From positions 1 through 64,000 of the forward strand of contig CAJFGS010000003.1 of assembly GCA_904377855.1 (NCBI GenBank): a stretch of DNA of 64,000 nt, in the 5' to 3' direction. A program made the position numbers and the translations under genes. Below, piece after piece: positions 53,307 to 63,101 of the stretch; within the stretch, counting starts at the first letter, position 1; each line of letters begins with the position of its first letter. Source of the stretch: Candidatus Avimonas merdigallinarum. GTDB lineage: Bacteria > Bacillota > Clostridia > Oscillospirales > Acutalibacteraceae. Under the pieces are notes generated by a model. It was given only the letters and a program-made list of their open reading frames with translations. It did no database searches and had not been told where the DNA came from.

Positions 53307-54330
53307 CAACGTCAATCACCTCGAATGCAGCGGCGCGCAGCAGGCGGTTGTACACCGCCAGCCCCACGCCTTCTTCCGGCGGGCAGGCGCAGTATACCGT
53401 CCCGGCCCCGATTTCGTCCAGCCGGCGGAGGGCGTCGAACACCCGGTGCGCCTGCTCGGCGGAATCCTCCCGCCGCCCATAGGTAATATAGGGGACGCGC
53501 AGCGCCCCTTCCTCCCCGTCAAAGCACATAGCGGTGACCGGTTCGGTCCGGTGGGAATTCACAAACGCCGCATACGCCGCAGGCGTCCCCCGGACCAGCA
53601 CCACATGCGCTTTGGGGGCGTAATGCTTGTATTTCATCCCCGGAGAGGCCGCTACCGCCCCATCCGGCAGGCGGTTGACCACTGCCGGGTTGACCGACAC
53701 GCCGCCGGCCACTGCCGCCAGCATCGCGGGAGTCACCCCGCCCGGGCGGAGCAGGCAGGGCGTCGGCCCGGTGATATCCACCACGGTGGATTCCACCCCC
53801 ACGGCGCATTCGCCGCCGTCCAGCACGGCGGGGATTCGCCCGGCCATATCCGCCATCACATGGGCGGCGGTGGTGGGGCTGGGGCTGCCGGACAGGTTGG
53901 CCGAGGGCGCGGCCAGCGGCACCCCCGCCGCCCGGATCACCGCCCTCGCCAGCGGGTGATACGGCATGCGGACAGCGACGGTGGAAAGGCCGGCGCTCAC
54001 CTCGTCCGGGATGAGGGCGGATTTGCGGAAAATCATGGTCAGCGGCCCCGGCCAATAGGCCTTTGCCAGCTTTTTGGCCAGCTCCGGGATCTCCGCCGCC
54101 AGCGGAGGGAGCCCCTCGATATCCGCGATATGCACAATCAGCGGGTTGTCCTGCGGGCGGCCCTTAGCGGTAAAAATCCGGCCGACCGCCCCGCCGTCCA
54201 GGGCGTTGGCGGCCAGGCCGTATACCGTCTCGGTCGGGATGCCGACCAATTCCCCCGCCCGCAGCAGGGCGGCGGCTTCCTGGATGCCCAGGCTGTCCCC
54301 CGTCAGCAGACGGGTTTTATATTCTCTCAT
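53299..54330 (-). CDS. sua5: Threonylcarbamoyl-AMP synthase
   Basis: A 343-residue Sua5-type enzyme for tRNA t6A. The N-terminal YrdC domain shows GIPTETVYGLAANALDGGAV, KGRPQDNPLIVHIADIEGLP and SANLSGSPSPTTAAHV. The C-terminal Sua5 domain begins around SPGMKYKHYAPKAHVVLV. It makes threonylcarbamoyl-AMP from threonine, bicarbonate and ATP. It follows prfA by 33 bases, as in many Firmicutes, but the usual intervening prmC is absent. Confidence 0.95.
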   Translation of the reverse strand: MREYKTRLLTGDSLGIQEAAALLRAGELVGIPTETVYGLAANALDGGAVGRIFTAKGRPQDNPLIVHIADIEGLPPLAAEIPELAKKLAKAYWPGPLTMIFRKSALIPDEVSAGLSTVAVRMPYHPLARAVIRAAGVPLAAPSANLSGSPSPTTAAHVMADMAGRIPAVLDGGECAVGVESTVVDITGPTPCLLRPGGVTPAMLAAVAGGVSVNPAVVNRLPDGAVAASPGMKYKHYAPKAHVVLVRGTPAAYAAFVNSHRTEPVTAMCFDGEEGALRVPYITYGRREDSAEQAHRVFDALRRLDEIGAGTVYCACPPEEGVGLAVYNRLLRAAAFEVIDVDG

Positions 54331-54363
54331 GGAGCCATCGAATTCCTTTCCCGGCAGCGGTGC

Positions 54364-55431
54364 TCAGCCCTGCGCCTGCAGTTTTTCCGCCCGGTCGGCC
54401 GTGTTCAGCGCGTCCACCAGTTCGTCAAGGTCGCCGTCCATAATGCTGTCGATCCGGTAGAGGGTCAGCCCGATGCGGTGGTCGGTGACCCGGCCCTGGG
54501 GGAAATTGTAGGTGCGGATCCGTTCGCTGCGGTCGCCGGTGCCTACCTGGGCCCGGCGATCGGCGGCGATCGCGCTTCGCTGCTGCTCCTGCTCCCGCTC
54601 ATACAGCCGGGCGCGGAGCACCTTCATCGCCTTATCCTTATTCTTGTACTGGCTGCGCTCGTCCTGGCATTCCACCACCAGCCCGGTGGGAAGGTGGGTG
54701 ATCCGGATGGCGGACTCGGTCTTATTGACATGCTGCCCGCCCGCGCCGCCCGAGCGGTAGGTGTCGATCTGCAGATCGGCGGGGTTGATCTCTACCTCCA
54801 CGTCGTCCACCTCGGGCAGCACCGCCACTGTGGCGGTGGAGGTATGGATCCGCCCCCCCGCCTCGGTCTCCGGCACCCGCTGGACGCGGTGGACGCCGCT
54901 TTCAAACTTGAAGCGGCTGTACGCGCCCTCCCCGTTGACCAGGAAGCTGACCTCCTTATAGCCGCCGAGTTCGGTTTCGTTCGCGCCGATCAATTCGGTT
55001 TTATATCCCTTCGAAGCGGCGTACATGGTGTACATACGGTAAAGGGAAGCGGCGAAAAGGGCCGATTCCTCCCCGCCCGCGCCGCCCCGGATCTCGACAA
55101 TCACGTTCCGGCTGTCGTTCGGGTCGCGGGGCAGCAAAAGGGTTTTCAGTTCCTCCGCACAGCGCTCCTGAGCCTGCTTCCCCTCGTCGAGCTCCTGTTC
55201 CGCCAATTCCTTGAGCTCCGGGTCGGCGCTGCCCTCCAGCAGGGCGAGCGCCTCCTCCTGCTGCTTGCGGGCCTGCTGGTATTCCCGGTATTTTTCCACA
55301 ATCGGGGAGAGCTCCGCGCTCTCCTTCATCAGGGCGCGATACCGTTCCACGTCCGCCACCACCGCGGGATCGTACAGCTGCGCGGAGATTTCGCCGTACC
55401 GTTTTTCTACTTCGCTGAGTCTGTCAAACAT
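54364..55431 (-). CDS. prfA: Peptide chain release factor 1
   Basis: A 355-residue RF1. The stop-codon-recognition region lies around [20 protein letters not shown], and the peptidyl-hydrolysis GGQ in [20 protein letters not shown]. It recognises UAA and UAG. The gene is third-generation clean: standard length, with its ATG 51 bases after the DUF951 gene. Confidence 0.97.
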   Translation of the reverse strand: MFDRLSEVEKRYGEISAQLYDPAVVADVERYRALMKESAELSPIVEKYREYQQARKQQEEALALLEGSADPELKELAEQELDEGKQAQERCAEELKTLLLPRDPNDSRNVIVEIRGGAGGEESALFAASLYRMYTMYAASKGYKTELIGANETELGGYKEVSFLVNGEGAYSRFKFESGVHRVQRVPETEAGGRIHTSTATVAVLPEVDDVEVEINPADLQIDTYRSGGAGGQHVNKTESAIRITHLPTGLVVECQDERSQYKNKDKAMKVLRARLYEREQEQQRSAIAADRRAQVGTGDRSERIRTYNFPQGRVTDHRIGLTLYRIDSIMDGDLDELVDALNTADRAEKLQAQG

Positions 55432-55482
55432 AAAAGGGACCAGCCTTTCGGTTTTATTTGCTGATTCAAGAGAGGCGCCGCG

Positions 55483-55674
55483 CTACGGCTGCCCCTCCGG
55501 CCGGATGACCTTTTTCACGTGGCGTTCGATTTTCAGGCGGGGGGCCATCACCTCATGGCCGCAGCCCTCGCACTTCAGGCGGAAATCCATCCCGATGCGC
55601 AGCACAAGAAAGCGGCGGCTCCCGCAGGGATGCGGCTTCTTCATCTCCAGCACGTCGTCCACATGGATATCCAT
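55483..55674 (-). CDS. DUF951 small protein
   Basis: A 63-residue DUF951 protein. VDDVLEMKKPHPCGSRRFLV and FRLKCEGCGHEVMAPRLKIE carry the family K-K-x-H-P-C-G and C-x-x-C-x-x motifs, so one zinc site is likely. Function is unknown. AAGGAGG precedes the ATG. It is the first gene of the prfA operon. Confidence 0.93.
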   Translation of the reverse strand: MDIHVDDVLEMKKPHPCGSRRFLVLRIGMDFRLKCEGCGHEVMAPRLKIERHVKKVIRPEGQP

Positions 55675-56026
55675 CGTCTTCCTCCTTTCCGCCCGCTGTC
55701 ACACTTGCCCGTTTTTATTTCTTGCCTTTTGGGAGAAGGTTTATACCCCGCCGCCGGCCCTTCCGGTATCCTGCGGCCGGCCAAAAGGCCCCTGTACCCG
55801 TCGTTTTCCGGATGTTTCCAGTATACCATATCCGTCAAGGCGTCCGCAAGCCGCAGAATGCGCGTCCCCGCCCGAGGAAATGGAAAGGCCCTACGGCCGA
55901 CAGCGTTTCGGGCAGGAAGAAGCGGGCGGGCCATTGCTTGACCAAAGCAGAAAATTATGGTAAAATTTATATAAATTATCAACATAAATCGATTTGTACC
56001 TGCGTTTATGGAAAGGAGAGCAAAAT

Positions 56027-56488
56027 ATGCGGAAATATTTGGCCGTAGTGCTCCTGATATTCGCCCTTGGGCTCCTTGCCTCCTGCGGGCCGAAACAGGG
56101 CAGCGGAAAAGAAGACGAGGAGATCGGCGCGGTGATCGCGGCGCTGGAGAGCGGCGGGCAGGCCGTATCGCTGGAACGTATGGAAAAGGGCATCCTGAAC
56201 GGGGACCGGTACCGGCTGGCTTTGGACGGCGGGACGGAAGTCGTCCTGTACCAATATGCGACCCCGCAGGGCGCGCAGAACGACGCGGGCTGCATTGACA
56301 AAAGCGGCTGCTCCATCGCCTTTGAGCAGGGCGGCGAAGGGACGGCCTTTCAGATCGATTGGGTGAGCGTCCCCCATTATTACCTATACCGCAGCCTGAT
56401 TGTGGAATACGTGGGGACGGACGAGCGGATCCTATCCGCTTTGGAAGGGCTCTGCGGCGCCTGTTTCGCCGGCGGGGAACAGACGTAG
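56027..56488 (+). CDS. Lipoprotein of unknown function
   Basis: A 153-residue lipoprotein. The N-terminal signal YLAVVLLIFALGLLASCG has the lipobox LASC. The mature part is small, acidic and of alpha/beta type (YRLALDGGTEVVLYQYATPQ). I do not recognise the family; DUF4358-like clostridial lipoproteins are one possibility. GAAAGGAG precedes the ATG and a TTGACC-17-TAAAAT promoter lies about 80 bases upstream. A terminator follows at 56602-56642. Confidence 0.75.
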   Translation: MRKYLAVVLLIFALGLLASCGPKQGSGKEDEEIGAVIAALESGGQAVSLERMEKGILNGDRYRLALDGGTEVVLYQYATPQGAQNDAGCIDKSGCSIAFEQGGEGTAFQIDWVSVPHYYLYRSLIVEYVGTDERILSALEGLCGACFAGGEQT

Positions 56489-56601
56489 CGCGGCAGGCGG
56501 CGCGGGCGCGGCCTGTCACCGCAAGAGTTTTCCCGGGGAAGCCGCACCCTTTCCGGAAAGCAGGGCGGGCAGGCTGTGAGAAAGGCCGGCCGTTTTATGA
56601 A

Positions 56602-56642
56602 AAAGGGGCTGCAGGCTGGTTTGTCCAGCCTGCAGCCCCTTT
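56602..56642. terminator. Bidirectional terminator
   Basis: Perfect 18-bp stem (56602-56619 with 56625-56642) with a TTTGT loop. The A/T base pairs at the foot allow termination on both strands, between the lipoprotein and the convergent phosphatase-fold gene. Confidence 0.85.
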
Positions 56643-56705
56643 GTTGACCGCTTTTTTAAAAGCGCTGCCCGCCGTATCCAGCCGGCGGCCGAAGCGCTCC
56701 CCCGT

Positions 56706-57557
56706 TCAGCCGGCCTGCGAAACCGCGGCGGGGGCGGCGGACGCCTCCTCCTTCAACCGCAGAACCGCCATCAGCGGGTAATGATCGGAGGGATACAGCC
56801 CGTTTTCGCTGGAGGTATCGACATACGCCCGGTCCACCTCAAACTCCTCCGACACGAAGATATAATCGATCGGCGCGCCCTTCCGCTTGCCCTTGAAGCC
56901 GTGGTAGGTATTCCCGGCCTCTTCCGCCCGGGGGCTGGAGAAAATATTGGTCAGATGGATATCGGGATAATTATGCTGGTTTTCCGCCAGGATCCGGATC
57001 GGTTTGCTGCCCGGGCGGGCGTTCATATCCCCCATCAGGATGGTGGGCAGCTTTTCCTTTTTATTCAGCCTGTGCATATATTCGAGGATAATCCGCACGC
57101 TGAGGGTGCGGGCCGGCGCGCAGATATGGTCCAGATGGGTGTTGAACACCCGCACCGTCCGCTGCCATTCCTCCACATACACCTCGCACACCGTGCAGAT
57201 GCGGGGAAACGCGGAAAAATACGCCCGGCTTCCGGATTTTTCGGGGTGCTTCGACAGCCAGAAGGTGTCCGAAAAGCGGGCCTCCGCCTTCTCCCCGCGT
57301 ACAAGGATCGCCGAGTGCTCGCCCAGCAGCTTTTTGGTCCGGCCCGAGCCGAACACGCTGTACCCCCGCAGACGGGAGAGAATATCCTCTTTCATGGCGG
57401 GCATCATTTCCTGCACCCCGATAATCGCCGCGCCGGAATCCCGGATCATCCGGGCCGCCAGCTCCCGCCGGGCCTTCCAGCTCCGGACGCGGGAACACGC
57501 GCCCAGCGGAGAATCGTGGCGCAGATTGAAGGACGCCACCTTAATTGCCGAAGTCAT
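56706..57557 (-). CDS. Endonuclease/exonuclease/phosphatase-fold protein
   Basis: A 283-residue EEP-domain protein. IKVASFNLRHDSP holds the first Asn and VQEMMPA the metal Glu. VFNTHLDHI, TILMGDMNARPGS and YPSDHYPLMAVL supply the remaining catalytic Asp/His residues. No signal peptide, so intracellular. Substrates in this fold range from nucleic acids to phospholipids. It was assigned its start at MTSAIKVASFNLR; the longer frame upstream lacks a ribosome site. Confidence 0.88.
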   Translation of the reverse strand: MTSAIKVASFNLRHDSPLGACSRVRSWKARRELAARMIRDSGAAIIGVQEMMPAMKEDILSRLRGYSVFGSGRTKKLLGEHSAILVRGEKAEARFSDTFWLSKHPEKSGSRAYFSAFPRICTVCEVYVEEWQRTVRVFNTHLDHICAPARTLSVRIILEYMHRLNKKEKLPTILMGDMNARPGSKPIRILAENQHNYPDIHLTNIFSSPRAEEAGNTYHGFKGKRKGAPIDYIFVSEEFEVDRAYVDTSSENGLYPSDHYPLMAVLRLKEEASAAPAAVSQAG

Positions 57558-57669
57558 CCAAGTCACCCCTGAGTCAAACGCCTTTATCCCTATCATATCC
57601 CCGTCCGGCGAAAAGTCAACCGGGATCACCCGGTCTTTACCTGATTTTAAGGAAATCGAAAGAAAGCGG

Positions 57670-58407
57670 CTAGATCACGAACCCGCCGTTGGGGCTGAGC
57701 ACCTGCCCGGTGATAAAACCCGCCTCCGGGGAGGCGAGGAATGCGATCGCCCGGGCGATTTCTTCCGGCGTGCCCAGGCGGCCGAGCGGGGTTTCCTCCT
57801 GCAGGGCGGCGAGGGTTTCCCCGTCCAGGGCGGCGTTCATTGCCGTGTCCACCACCCCGGGCGCGACGCAGTTGACCCGGATGCCGGACGGCCCGACCTC
57901 CTTGGCCAGCGCCTTGGTCAGCCCAATCAGCGCCGCCTTTGCGGTGGAATAGGCCACCTCGCAGGAGGCGCCGACCATCCCCCAAATCGAGGACACCAGC
58001 ACAATGCTCCCCGTCTGCCGGCGGATCATGCCGGGCAGCACCGCCTGGCAGCAGTGGAACGCGCCGTCCAGATGCACGCCCATCATCTCCCGCCACTGGC
58101 CGGGCGTGAGATCGGTGAACAGCCCCTGCCGGGCGATCCCGGCGTTGCACACCAGCACGTCCGTCCCGCCGAACCGCTGCCGGCAGGCCTCCGCCATCGC
58201 CTGCACCTGCTCCCGGTCGGAGACGTCCGCGCCATACGCCATCGCATCCGCGCCGCGGGCGGTCAGCTCCCGTTCCAGTTCCAGCGCCTCTTCGCGGGAA
58301 CGATGATAGTTCAGCATCACCCGATATCCGCGGGCGGCGAACAGCTCCGCCGTTGCGCGGCCGATCCCCCGGGACGCGCCGGTGATCAGTACGGTCTGCG
58401 CGCTCAC
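57670..58407 (-). CDS. SDR oxidoreductase (FabG/YmfI-like)
   Basis: A 245-residue short-chain dehydrogenase. TVLITGASRGIGRATAELFA is the NAD(P)-binding turn, and VSSIWGMVGASCEVAYSTAK holds the Ser-Tyr-Lys catalytic triad. It resembles FabG and also YmfI, the EF-P 5-aminopentanone reductase of Firmicutes. The absence of fatty-acid genes around it makes the second or an unrelated role possible. It lies 11 bases after the deaminase gene. Confidence 0.88.
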   Translation of the reverse strand: MSAQTVLITGASRGIGRATAELFAARGYRVMLNYHRSREEALELERELTARGADAMAYGADVSDREQVQAMAEACRQRFGGTDVLVCNAGIARQGLFTDLTPGQWREMMGVHLDGAFHCCQAVLPGMIRRQTGSIVLVSSIWGMVGASCEVAYSTAKAALIGLTKALAKEVGPSGIRVNCVAPGVVDTAMNAALDGETLAALQEETPLGRLGTPEEIARAIAFLASPEAGFITGQVLSPNGGFVI

Positions 58408-58418
58408 GTTCCCGCCTC

Positions 58419-58898
58419 CTAAACGTTCAGTTCCACAGTCTTGCCGCCGGGGGCATAGGGGCGGAAGGTCACTCCCGCCAGGGTGAACATCCGCTTGGAC
58501 GCCACCACCGCGTCGGTATCGGCGTACTTATCCTCCCGGTAGATCACTTCCCGGATCCCGGCCTGAATGATGGCCTTTGCACACTCGTTGCAGGGGAAGA
58601 GGGTGGAATACAGCCTGGCCCCCCGCAGGTCGGTCCCGCCGTGGTTCAGGATGGCGTTGAGTTCCGCATGGCAGACGAACAGGTATTTGGTCTCGAGCGC
58701 ACCGCCTTCCCTGTCCCAGGGCATCGTATCGTCGCTGCAGCCGGTAGGCATGCCGTTGTAGCCGACCGACAGGATTTTTTTATCCCCGCTGACAATGCAG
58801 GCTCCCACCTGGGTGCCGGGATCCTTGCTCCGCTGGGCGGAGAGCAGGGCGATCCCCATAAAGTATTCGTCCCAAGAAAGATAGTTTTCCCGTTTCAT
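58419..58898 (-). CDS. dCMP deaminase family protein (ComEB-like)
   Basis: A 159-residue cytidine/deoxycytidylate deaminase. The zinc site is [12 protein letters not shown] (His and catalytic Glu) plus PCNECAKAI (two Cys), and a second zinc-like motif includes [13 protein letters not shown]. It deaminates dCMP to dUMP. In Bacillus it is ComEB in the com operon; here comEA stands 17 kb away. It lies 76 bases after mutY. Confidence 0.94.
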   Translation of the reverse strand: MKRENYLSWDEYFMGIALLSAQRSKDPGTQVGACIVSGDKKILSVGYNGMPTGCSDDTMPWDREGGALETKYLFVCHAELNAILNHGGTDLRGARLYSTLFPCNECAKAIIQAGIREVIYREDKYADTDAVVASKRMFTLAGVTFRPYAPGGKTVELNV

Positions 58899-58974
58899 CG
58901 CATATTCCTCCTAACGCTGTATTCCACGGCGGAGCGCACCGGCATCCCCGCCGGCCCTTTCCGCCGCCTTTTCC

Positions 58975-60084
58975 TTATTCCTTGCTTTCCATGCTCCGCT
59001 CCAGCCACTGCCCCAACCGGGAGGAATAGGTCCGGAACGCCGAGGGCAGCGCCGTTTCCTCCCGCAGCTGCCGCGCGTCCGCCCAAAGGAACCGCTCCGG
59101 CGGGGAAAACGGCGGCGTATGAAGGAGCACGCCCTGCATATGCCATTCGATGTGGCTGAAAATATGCTTCCCGGGGCCGACCGGCTCGGCCGTCTCCGGC
59201 CGGGCGCCCCAGCCGGCGGCTATCCCGGCAGCCTCTTCGGGGGACAGCCACCCTTCGGCGGAGGGAAGCTCCCACAGCCCGGCGAGCAGCCCTTTATCCT
59301 CCCGCCGGCGGAGAAGCACCCGGCCGGCCGCCGTCACGATCAGCACCGTGCGCTGCTCCACCCGCCGCGCCTTCTTCTCCGCCCGGACCGGAAGCCGCTC
59401 CGGACGGCCGGACAGGCGCCCGCGGCAGACCTCCCGCAGGGGGCAGTCCCCGCACAGGGGGAGGGTGTTCGGCAGGCAGATTGTCTCCCCCAATTCCATG
59501 ATCGCCTGGTTGAAGTCCCCCGGCCTGTCCGGCGGGAGCATCGCGCAGACCGCTTCCCGCAGCCGCTTTTTGACCGGGGCGCGGGTGATGTCTCCCTCGT
59601 CATTCGTCAGCCGGGCGCTCACCCGCAGGACATTGCCGTCCACCGCGGGGACCGGCAGCCCGTACGCCATCGAGGCGATCGCGCCGGCGGTATATTCCCC
59701 GATCCCGGGAAGGGAGAGCAGCCGCTCATACGATGCGGGGAGCTCCCCGCCGTATTCCGCCATCAGGATTTTCGCCGCCTTTTGCAGGTTCCGGGCGCGG
59801 CTGTAATAGCCAAGCCCCTCCCACAGCTTCATGAGCCGCTCCTCCCCAGCCTCCGCCAGGGCCGCGACCGTGGGCAGCGCCGCCATAAACCGCTCAAAGT
59901 ATGGAAGCGCCGCTTCGATCCGGGTCTGCTGGAGCATGATTTCCGATATCCAGATCCGGTACGGGGTCGGCTCCTCCCGCCAGGGGAAGGCGCGCCGGTG
60001 CCCCTCATACCATGCGAGCAGGAGCGGCGTTCCTTCCCCCAGGCGCTCGTATTCCGTTTTTATAGTTCCGGCTGTCTCGGCCAC
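58975..60084 (-). CDS. mutY: A/G-specific adenine DNA glycosylase
   Basis: A 369-residue MutY. The HhH-GPD domain is LLSLPGIGEYTAGAIASMAY, with catalytic Asp in VPAVDGNVLRVSARL. The 4Fe-4S cluster is CLPNTLPLCGDCPLREVC. A C-terminal NUDIX-like recognition domain starts at about 235 (VLIVTAAGRVLLRRREDKGL). The start is GTG at 60084. It removes adenine opposite 8-oxoguanine. A TTGCCC-17-TAAAAT promoter lies at 60180-60152 (minus). Confidence 0.95.
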   Translation of the reverse strand: MAETAGTIKTEYERLGEGTPLLLAWYEGHRRAFPWREEPTPYRIWISEIMLQQTRIEAALPYFERFMAALPTVAALAEAGEERLMKLWEGLGYYSRARNLQKAAKILMAEYGGELPASYERLLSLPGIGEYTAGAIASMAYGLPVPAVDGNVLRVSARLTNDEGDITRAPVKKRLREAVCAMLPPDRPGDFNQAIMELGETICLPNTLPLCGDCPLREVCRGRLSGRPERLPVRAEKKARRVEQRTVLIVTAAGRVLLRRREDKGLLAGLWELPSAEGWLSPEEAAGIAAGWGARPETAEPVGPGKHIFSHIEWHMQGVLLHTPPFSPPERFLWADARQLREETALPSAFRTYSSRLGQWLERSMESKE

Positions 60085-60151
60085 CCTGCTCTCCCCTGCT
60101 TTCGTATCTTCCGCCCCTGTCAGGCTCCGCGCCCGGCGGGACTATTTTTTT

Positions 60152-60335
60152 ATTTTACCATGCCCGGGGAATTTGGGCAATCGTCTTTCCAAAATTTCCA
60201 CCCGCCGCTTCTTCCCGGAAGCGGCTGAGGACTATGGGAAACATTGCAGCCCGGCGCCTGCTCTGCCTGCCCGTGTGCAGGACGCGGACTTTCCGGGGAG
60301 TTCCCTTTGTTTTTTCCTTTGGTTTATGGTACACT
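60152..60335. promoter_or_regulatory. Divergent promoters of mutY and the second YfhO gene
   Basis: On the minus strand TTGCCC (60180-60175) and TAAAAT (60157-60152) are 17 bases apart for mutY. On the plus strand TTGTTT (60307-60312) and TACACT (60330-60335) are 17 bases apart for the YfhO gene. No gene lies in between. Confidence 0.65.
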
Positions 60336-60378
60336 GTGTCCATCACCGATTTCTGGAATTCTCCGGGAGGGCCGTCCT

Positions 60379-63072
60379 ATGCCCCGATTCTCCATCTTAT
60401 CAAAACCCGTCCTGCGGCGCGTCCGTCCCGCCGCCGGCTTCCTGACTCCGGCCGCCGCCTTCCTGCTGGCCGCGGCCATCTGGTCGGCCGTGCTGATTCT
60501 TTTCGGCGCGGCCCCGTTCGGGGAGCGTTCCCTGCTGATCACCGACCTGGCGCAGCAGTATATCGAATACCACACGGCGCTGTACGACATGGTGAAGGGC
60601 GGGGAAAGCCTGCTTTTCACCTGGAACAGCGGGCTGGGGATGAGCTTTGTCGGGCTGTTCGCGTATTATCTGGCCAGCCCGTTCACCGGCCTTATCCTGC
60701 TTTTCCCCCGCGCGCTCCTGCCCGAAGCGGTTGTGCTCATTATCTCCCTCAAGCTTGCCGGGGCCGCGCTGACCATGTCCGTTTTCCTTGGCCGGGCGGC
60801 CGGGGTGCACGGGGCGGCCAATCCGGTTTTTTCCGTCATGTATGCGCTTTCCGGCTTTTCCGCCGCCTTTTTCTTCAACCTGATGTGGTTTGACGCGGTG
60901 CTCCTTCTCCCGCTCGTCCTGCTCGGGGTACGGTATCTGGCGGACACCGGCCGGGCGGCGCCGCTTATCGCCGGATACGCCCTGCTTTTCCTCTCGAACT
61001 ATTATACCGCGTACATGGCCGGCGTCTTCAGCCTGCTTTTCCTGGCGGCCCTCTGCTATATCCAGGCGCGCCCCCTGCGGGACAGCACGCGCCTTATCCT
61101 GCGGCTGCTCGGCGCGGCGGCGCTGGCCGCCGGCCTGGGAGCGTTCCTGCTGCTTCCCGCTTACCTTGCCTTAAAGGAAAGCCAGGGCGGGGCGGGCCTT
61201 TCCCTGCCCTGGCTCAGCCTGACCACGGATCCCCTCTCGCTTTTCAGCAAGCTGTCCTTCGGCGCCTACGATTCGGTGACCAGCGACGGGACGCCCAACC
61301 TGTACTGCGGGGTGCTGGCGCTCGGCCTGCTGCCGGCCTGCCTGCTCCACCGGGAGATCCCCCGGCGGGAAAAGGCGGCGGGGGGCGTTCTGGCCGGCTT
61401 CCTCTTCCTGTGCATGCTGATTTCTCCGCTGGACACCCTTTGGCACGGGGGACAGATGCCGGTCTGGTTTCCCGGCCGGTATGCCTTCTGCCTGATTTTC
61501 CTGCTGGTCACCGCCGCGGCCCGGGCTTTTTCCCGCCCGGGCGGGCTCTCCCCCCGGCGCCTCCTGGCCGGATTCGGGTTCTCCGCCGTCCTTCTGCTCG
61601 CCGCCAAGCTTCCCGACTGGCTGTTCCCGGAAGCTGTCCGGCCCTTTCCCGGCCGGTTTTTCCTCACCCTTTTGCTTTTGGCGGTTTACGCCGCCCTCCT
61701 GCTGCTGTGGGCCGGGAAGCGCCGCGCGCTGCAAAGGGCGGCGCTCGGGCTCCTTGCCGTGGCCGTCCCCCTCGAACTGGCGGGGAACGCCCTGTCCGTC
61801 CTCCGGTCGCTGGACGGGGAACTGGGGTTTGAATCTCGCCGGACGTTCGCGGCGTATCTCGAGGAAACGGCCGCGCAGGACCGCCTGCTGGAATCGGCCG
61901 CCGTCCCCGGCGGGGACGCCCTGGCCGCCTCCCATTTTTACCGGGTGGAGGACCGCACCGCCCGCAACCCCAACGATGGATTTGTCCGCGGGCTGCCGTC
62001 CCTGAGCCATTACAGCTCCCTTTCCCGGCGGAAAACCTTCCGCTTCCTCCGGAACCTGGGTATGACCTCCTCCTCAGCGGACAAGCTGATGCGGTACGGC
62101 GGTTCGACCTCCGCGCTGGACGCCGTCCTCGGCATCCGGTACGTGTTTGGGGAGCAGGACGTCCGCGCGGGGATGACGGTTGCCGGGCAGGACGGGGACT
62201 TGATCCTCCGCCGGAACGAGAACGCCCTGCCCCTCGCCTATTTTGCGGACGAGGCGGTGCTTTCCCTGCCGGCGGACAAGGAGGGGGAGCCGTTCGCCCT
62301 GCAAAACGCCCTTTTCTCCGGGCTGGGCGGCGGGGAATGGGCGGACACGGCCTTTTTCCGGCCGCTCCCGGCCCAGGCCGACTGCCTGGGCGGAACGCTG
62401 GTCCCGATGGAATCGGACGGCGACATCCCGCTGGCCAGTATCCACATGGACGGGGATACCGCGTGGCTGGTGATTACGATCGAAAACCCCAAAACGCAGC
62501 ATGTGCTGCTGTATTTCCCTAATAATTTCCCGGAAAATACGACGGTTTCTCTGTCGGGAACCGCCCTGAACCCTTATGGCGAGCGCGTCGTCCGCGGCGT
62601 CATGGATCTCGGGGAGCAGCCGGCCGGCACCCTCCGGGTCTCCCTCGCCGTTTCGAAAGGCACCTATTGGCTGGGGGAGGTCCAGGCCGCCGCCTTTGAT
62701 GAGGAGGCGTTCGGCGGGCTGGTTTCCGCCCTGCGCGGCGGCGCGCCCGAATCGCTCGAGGTGGACGGGACGCAGGTATCCCTGCAGGTTACTGCCCCGA
62801 AGGACGGCGTGCTTTTCACCTCCATCCCCTGCGACGCCGGATGGAGCGCATGGGTGGACGGCCAGAAGGCGGCGACTGCATCGGTAGGGGACGCGTTTTT
62901 GGCGGTGCCGCTGGCTGCCGGAGAGCACACCGTCACCCTGCGGTTCCGTCCCCCGGGGCTGGCCGCCGGCGCGGGGATCTCGGTAGGTACCCTCCTGTTC
63001 TGCCTCCTGGCGGCGTTTTTCCGCCGGAGGAAGGCGAAGGCGCCGACAAATCCCCCGTCTCATTCCGAGTGA
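60379..63072 (+). CDS. YfhO-family membrane protein (second copy)
   Basis: An 897-residue YfhO-type protein with an N-terminal helix (LTPAAAFLLAAAIWSAVLIL), then a conserved loop (LLITDLAQQYIEYHTALYDM) and about twelve more helices. The C-terminal beta-rich domain contains FTSIPCDAGWSAWVDGQKAA, similar to the YfhO1 segment FFSVPYEEGWTATVNG. Catalytic acidic residues (ITDLAQQ; compare YGDFNVQQ in the other copy) are retained. It is implicated by family in lipoteichoic or wall polymer glycosylation. GGGAGG precedes the ATG. Confidence 0.9.
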   Translation: MPRFSILSKPVLRRVRPAAGFLTPAAAFLLAAAIWSAVLILFGAAPFGERSLLITDLAQQYIEYHTALYDMVKGGESLLFTWNSGLGMSFVGLFAYYLASPFTGLILLFPRALLPEAVVLIISLKLAGAALTMSVFLGRAAGVHGAANPVFSVMYALSGFSAAFFFNLMWFDAVLLLPLVLLGVRYLADTGRAAPLIAGYALLFLSNYYTAYMAGVFSLLFLAALCYIQARPLRDSTRLILRLLGAAALAAGLGAFLLLPAYLALKESQGGAGLSLPWLSLTTDPLSLFSKLSFGAYDSVTSDGTPNLYCGVLALGLLPACLLHREIPRREKAAGGVLAGFLFLCMLISPLDTLWHGGQMPVWFPGRYAFCLIFLLVTAAARAFSRPGGLSPRRLLAGFGFSAVLLLAAKLPDWLFPEAVRPFPGRFFLTLLLLAVYAALLLLWAGKRRALQRAALGLLAVAVPLELAGNALSVLRSLDGELGFESRRTFAAYLEETAAQDRLLESAAVPGGDALAASHFYRVEDRTARNPNDGFVRGLPSLSHYSSLSRRKTFRFLRNLGMTSSSADKLMRYGGSTSALDAVLGIRYVFGEQDVRAGMTVAGQDGDLILRRNENALPLAYFADEAVLSLPADKEGEPFALQNALFSGLGGGEWADTAFFRPLPAQADCLGGTLVPMESDGDIPLASIHMDGDTAWLVITIENPKTQHVLLYFPNNFPENTTVSLSGTALNPYGERVVRGVMDLGEQPAGTLRVSLAVSKGTYWLGEVQAAAFDEEAFGGLVSALRGGAPESLEVDGTQVSLQVTAPKDGVLFTSIPCDAGWSAWVDGQKAATASVGDAFLAVPLAAGEHTVTLRFRPPGLAAGAGISVGTLLFCLLAAFFRRRKAKAPTNPPSHSE

Positions 63073-63101
63073 ATAGCCCCGGCATGGCGCTGGGGACAAA
63101 A

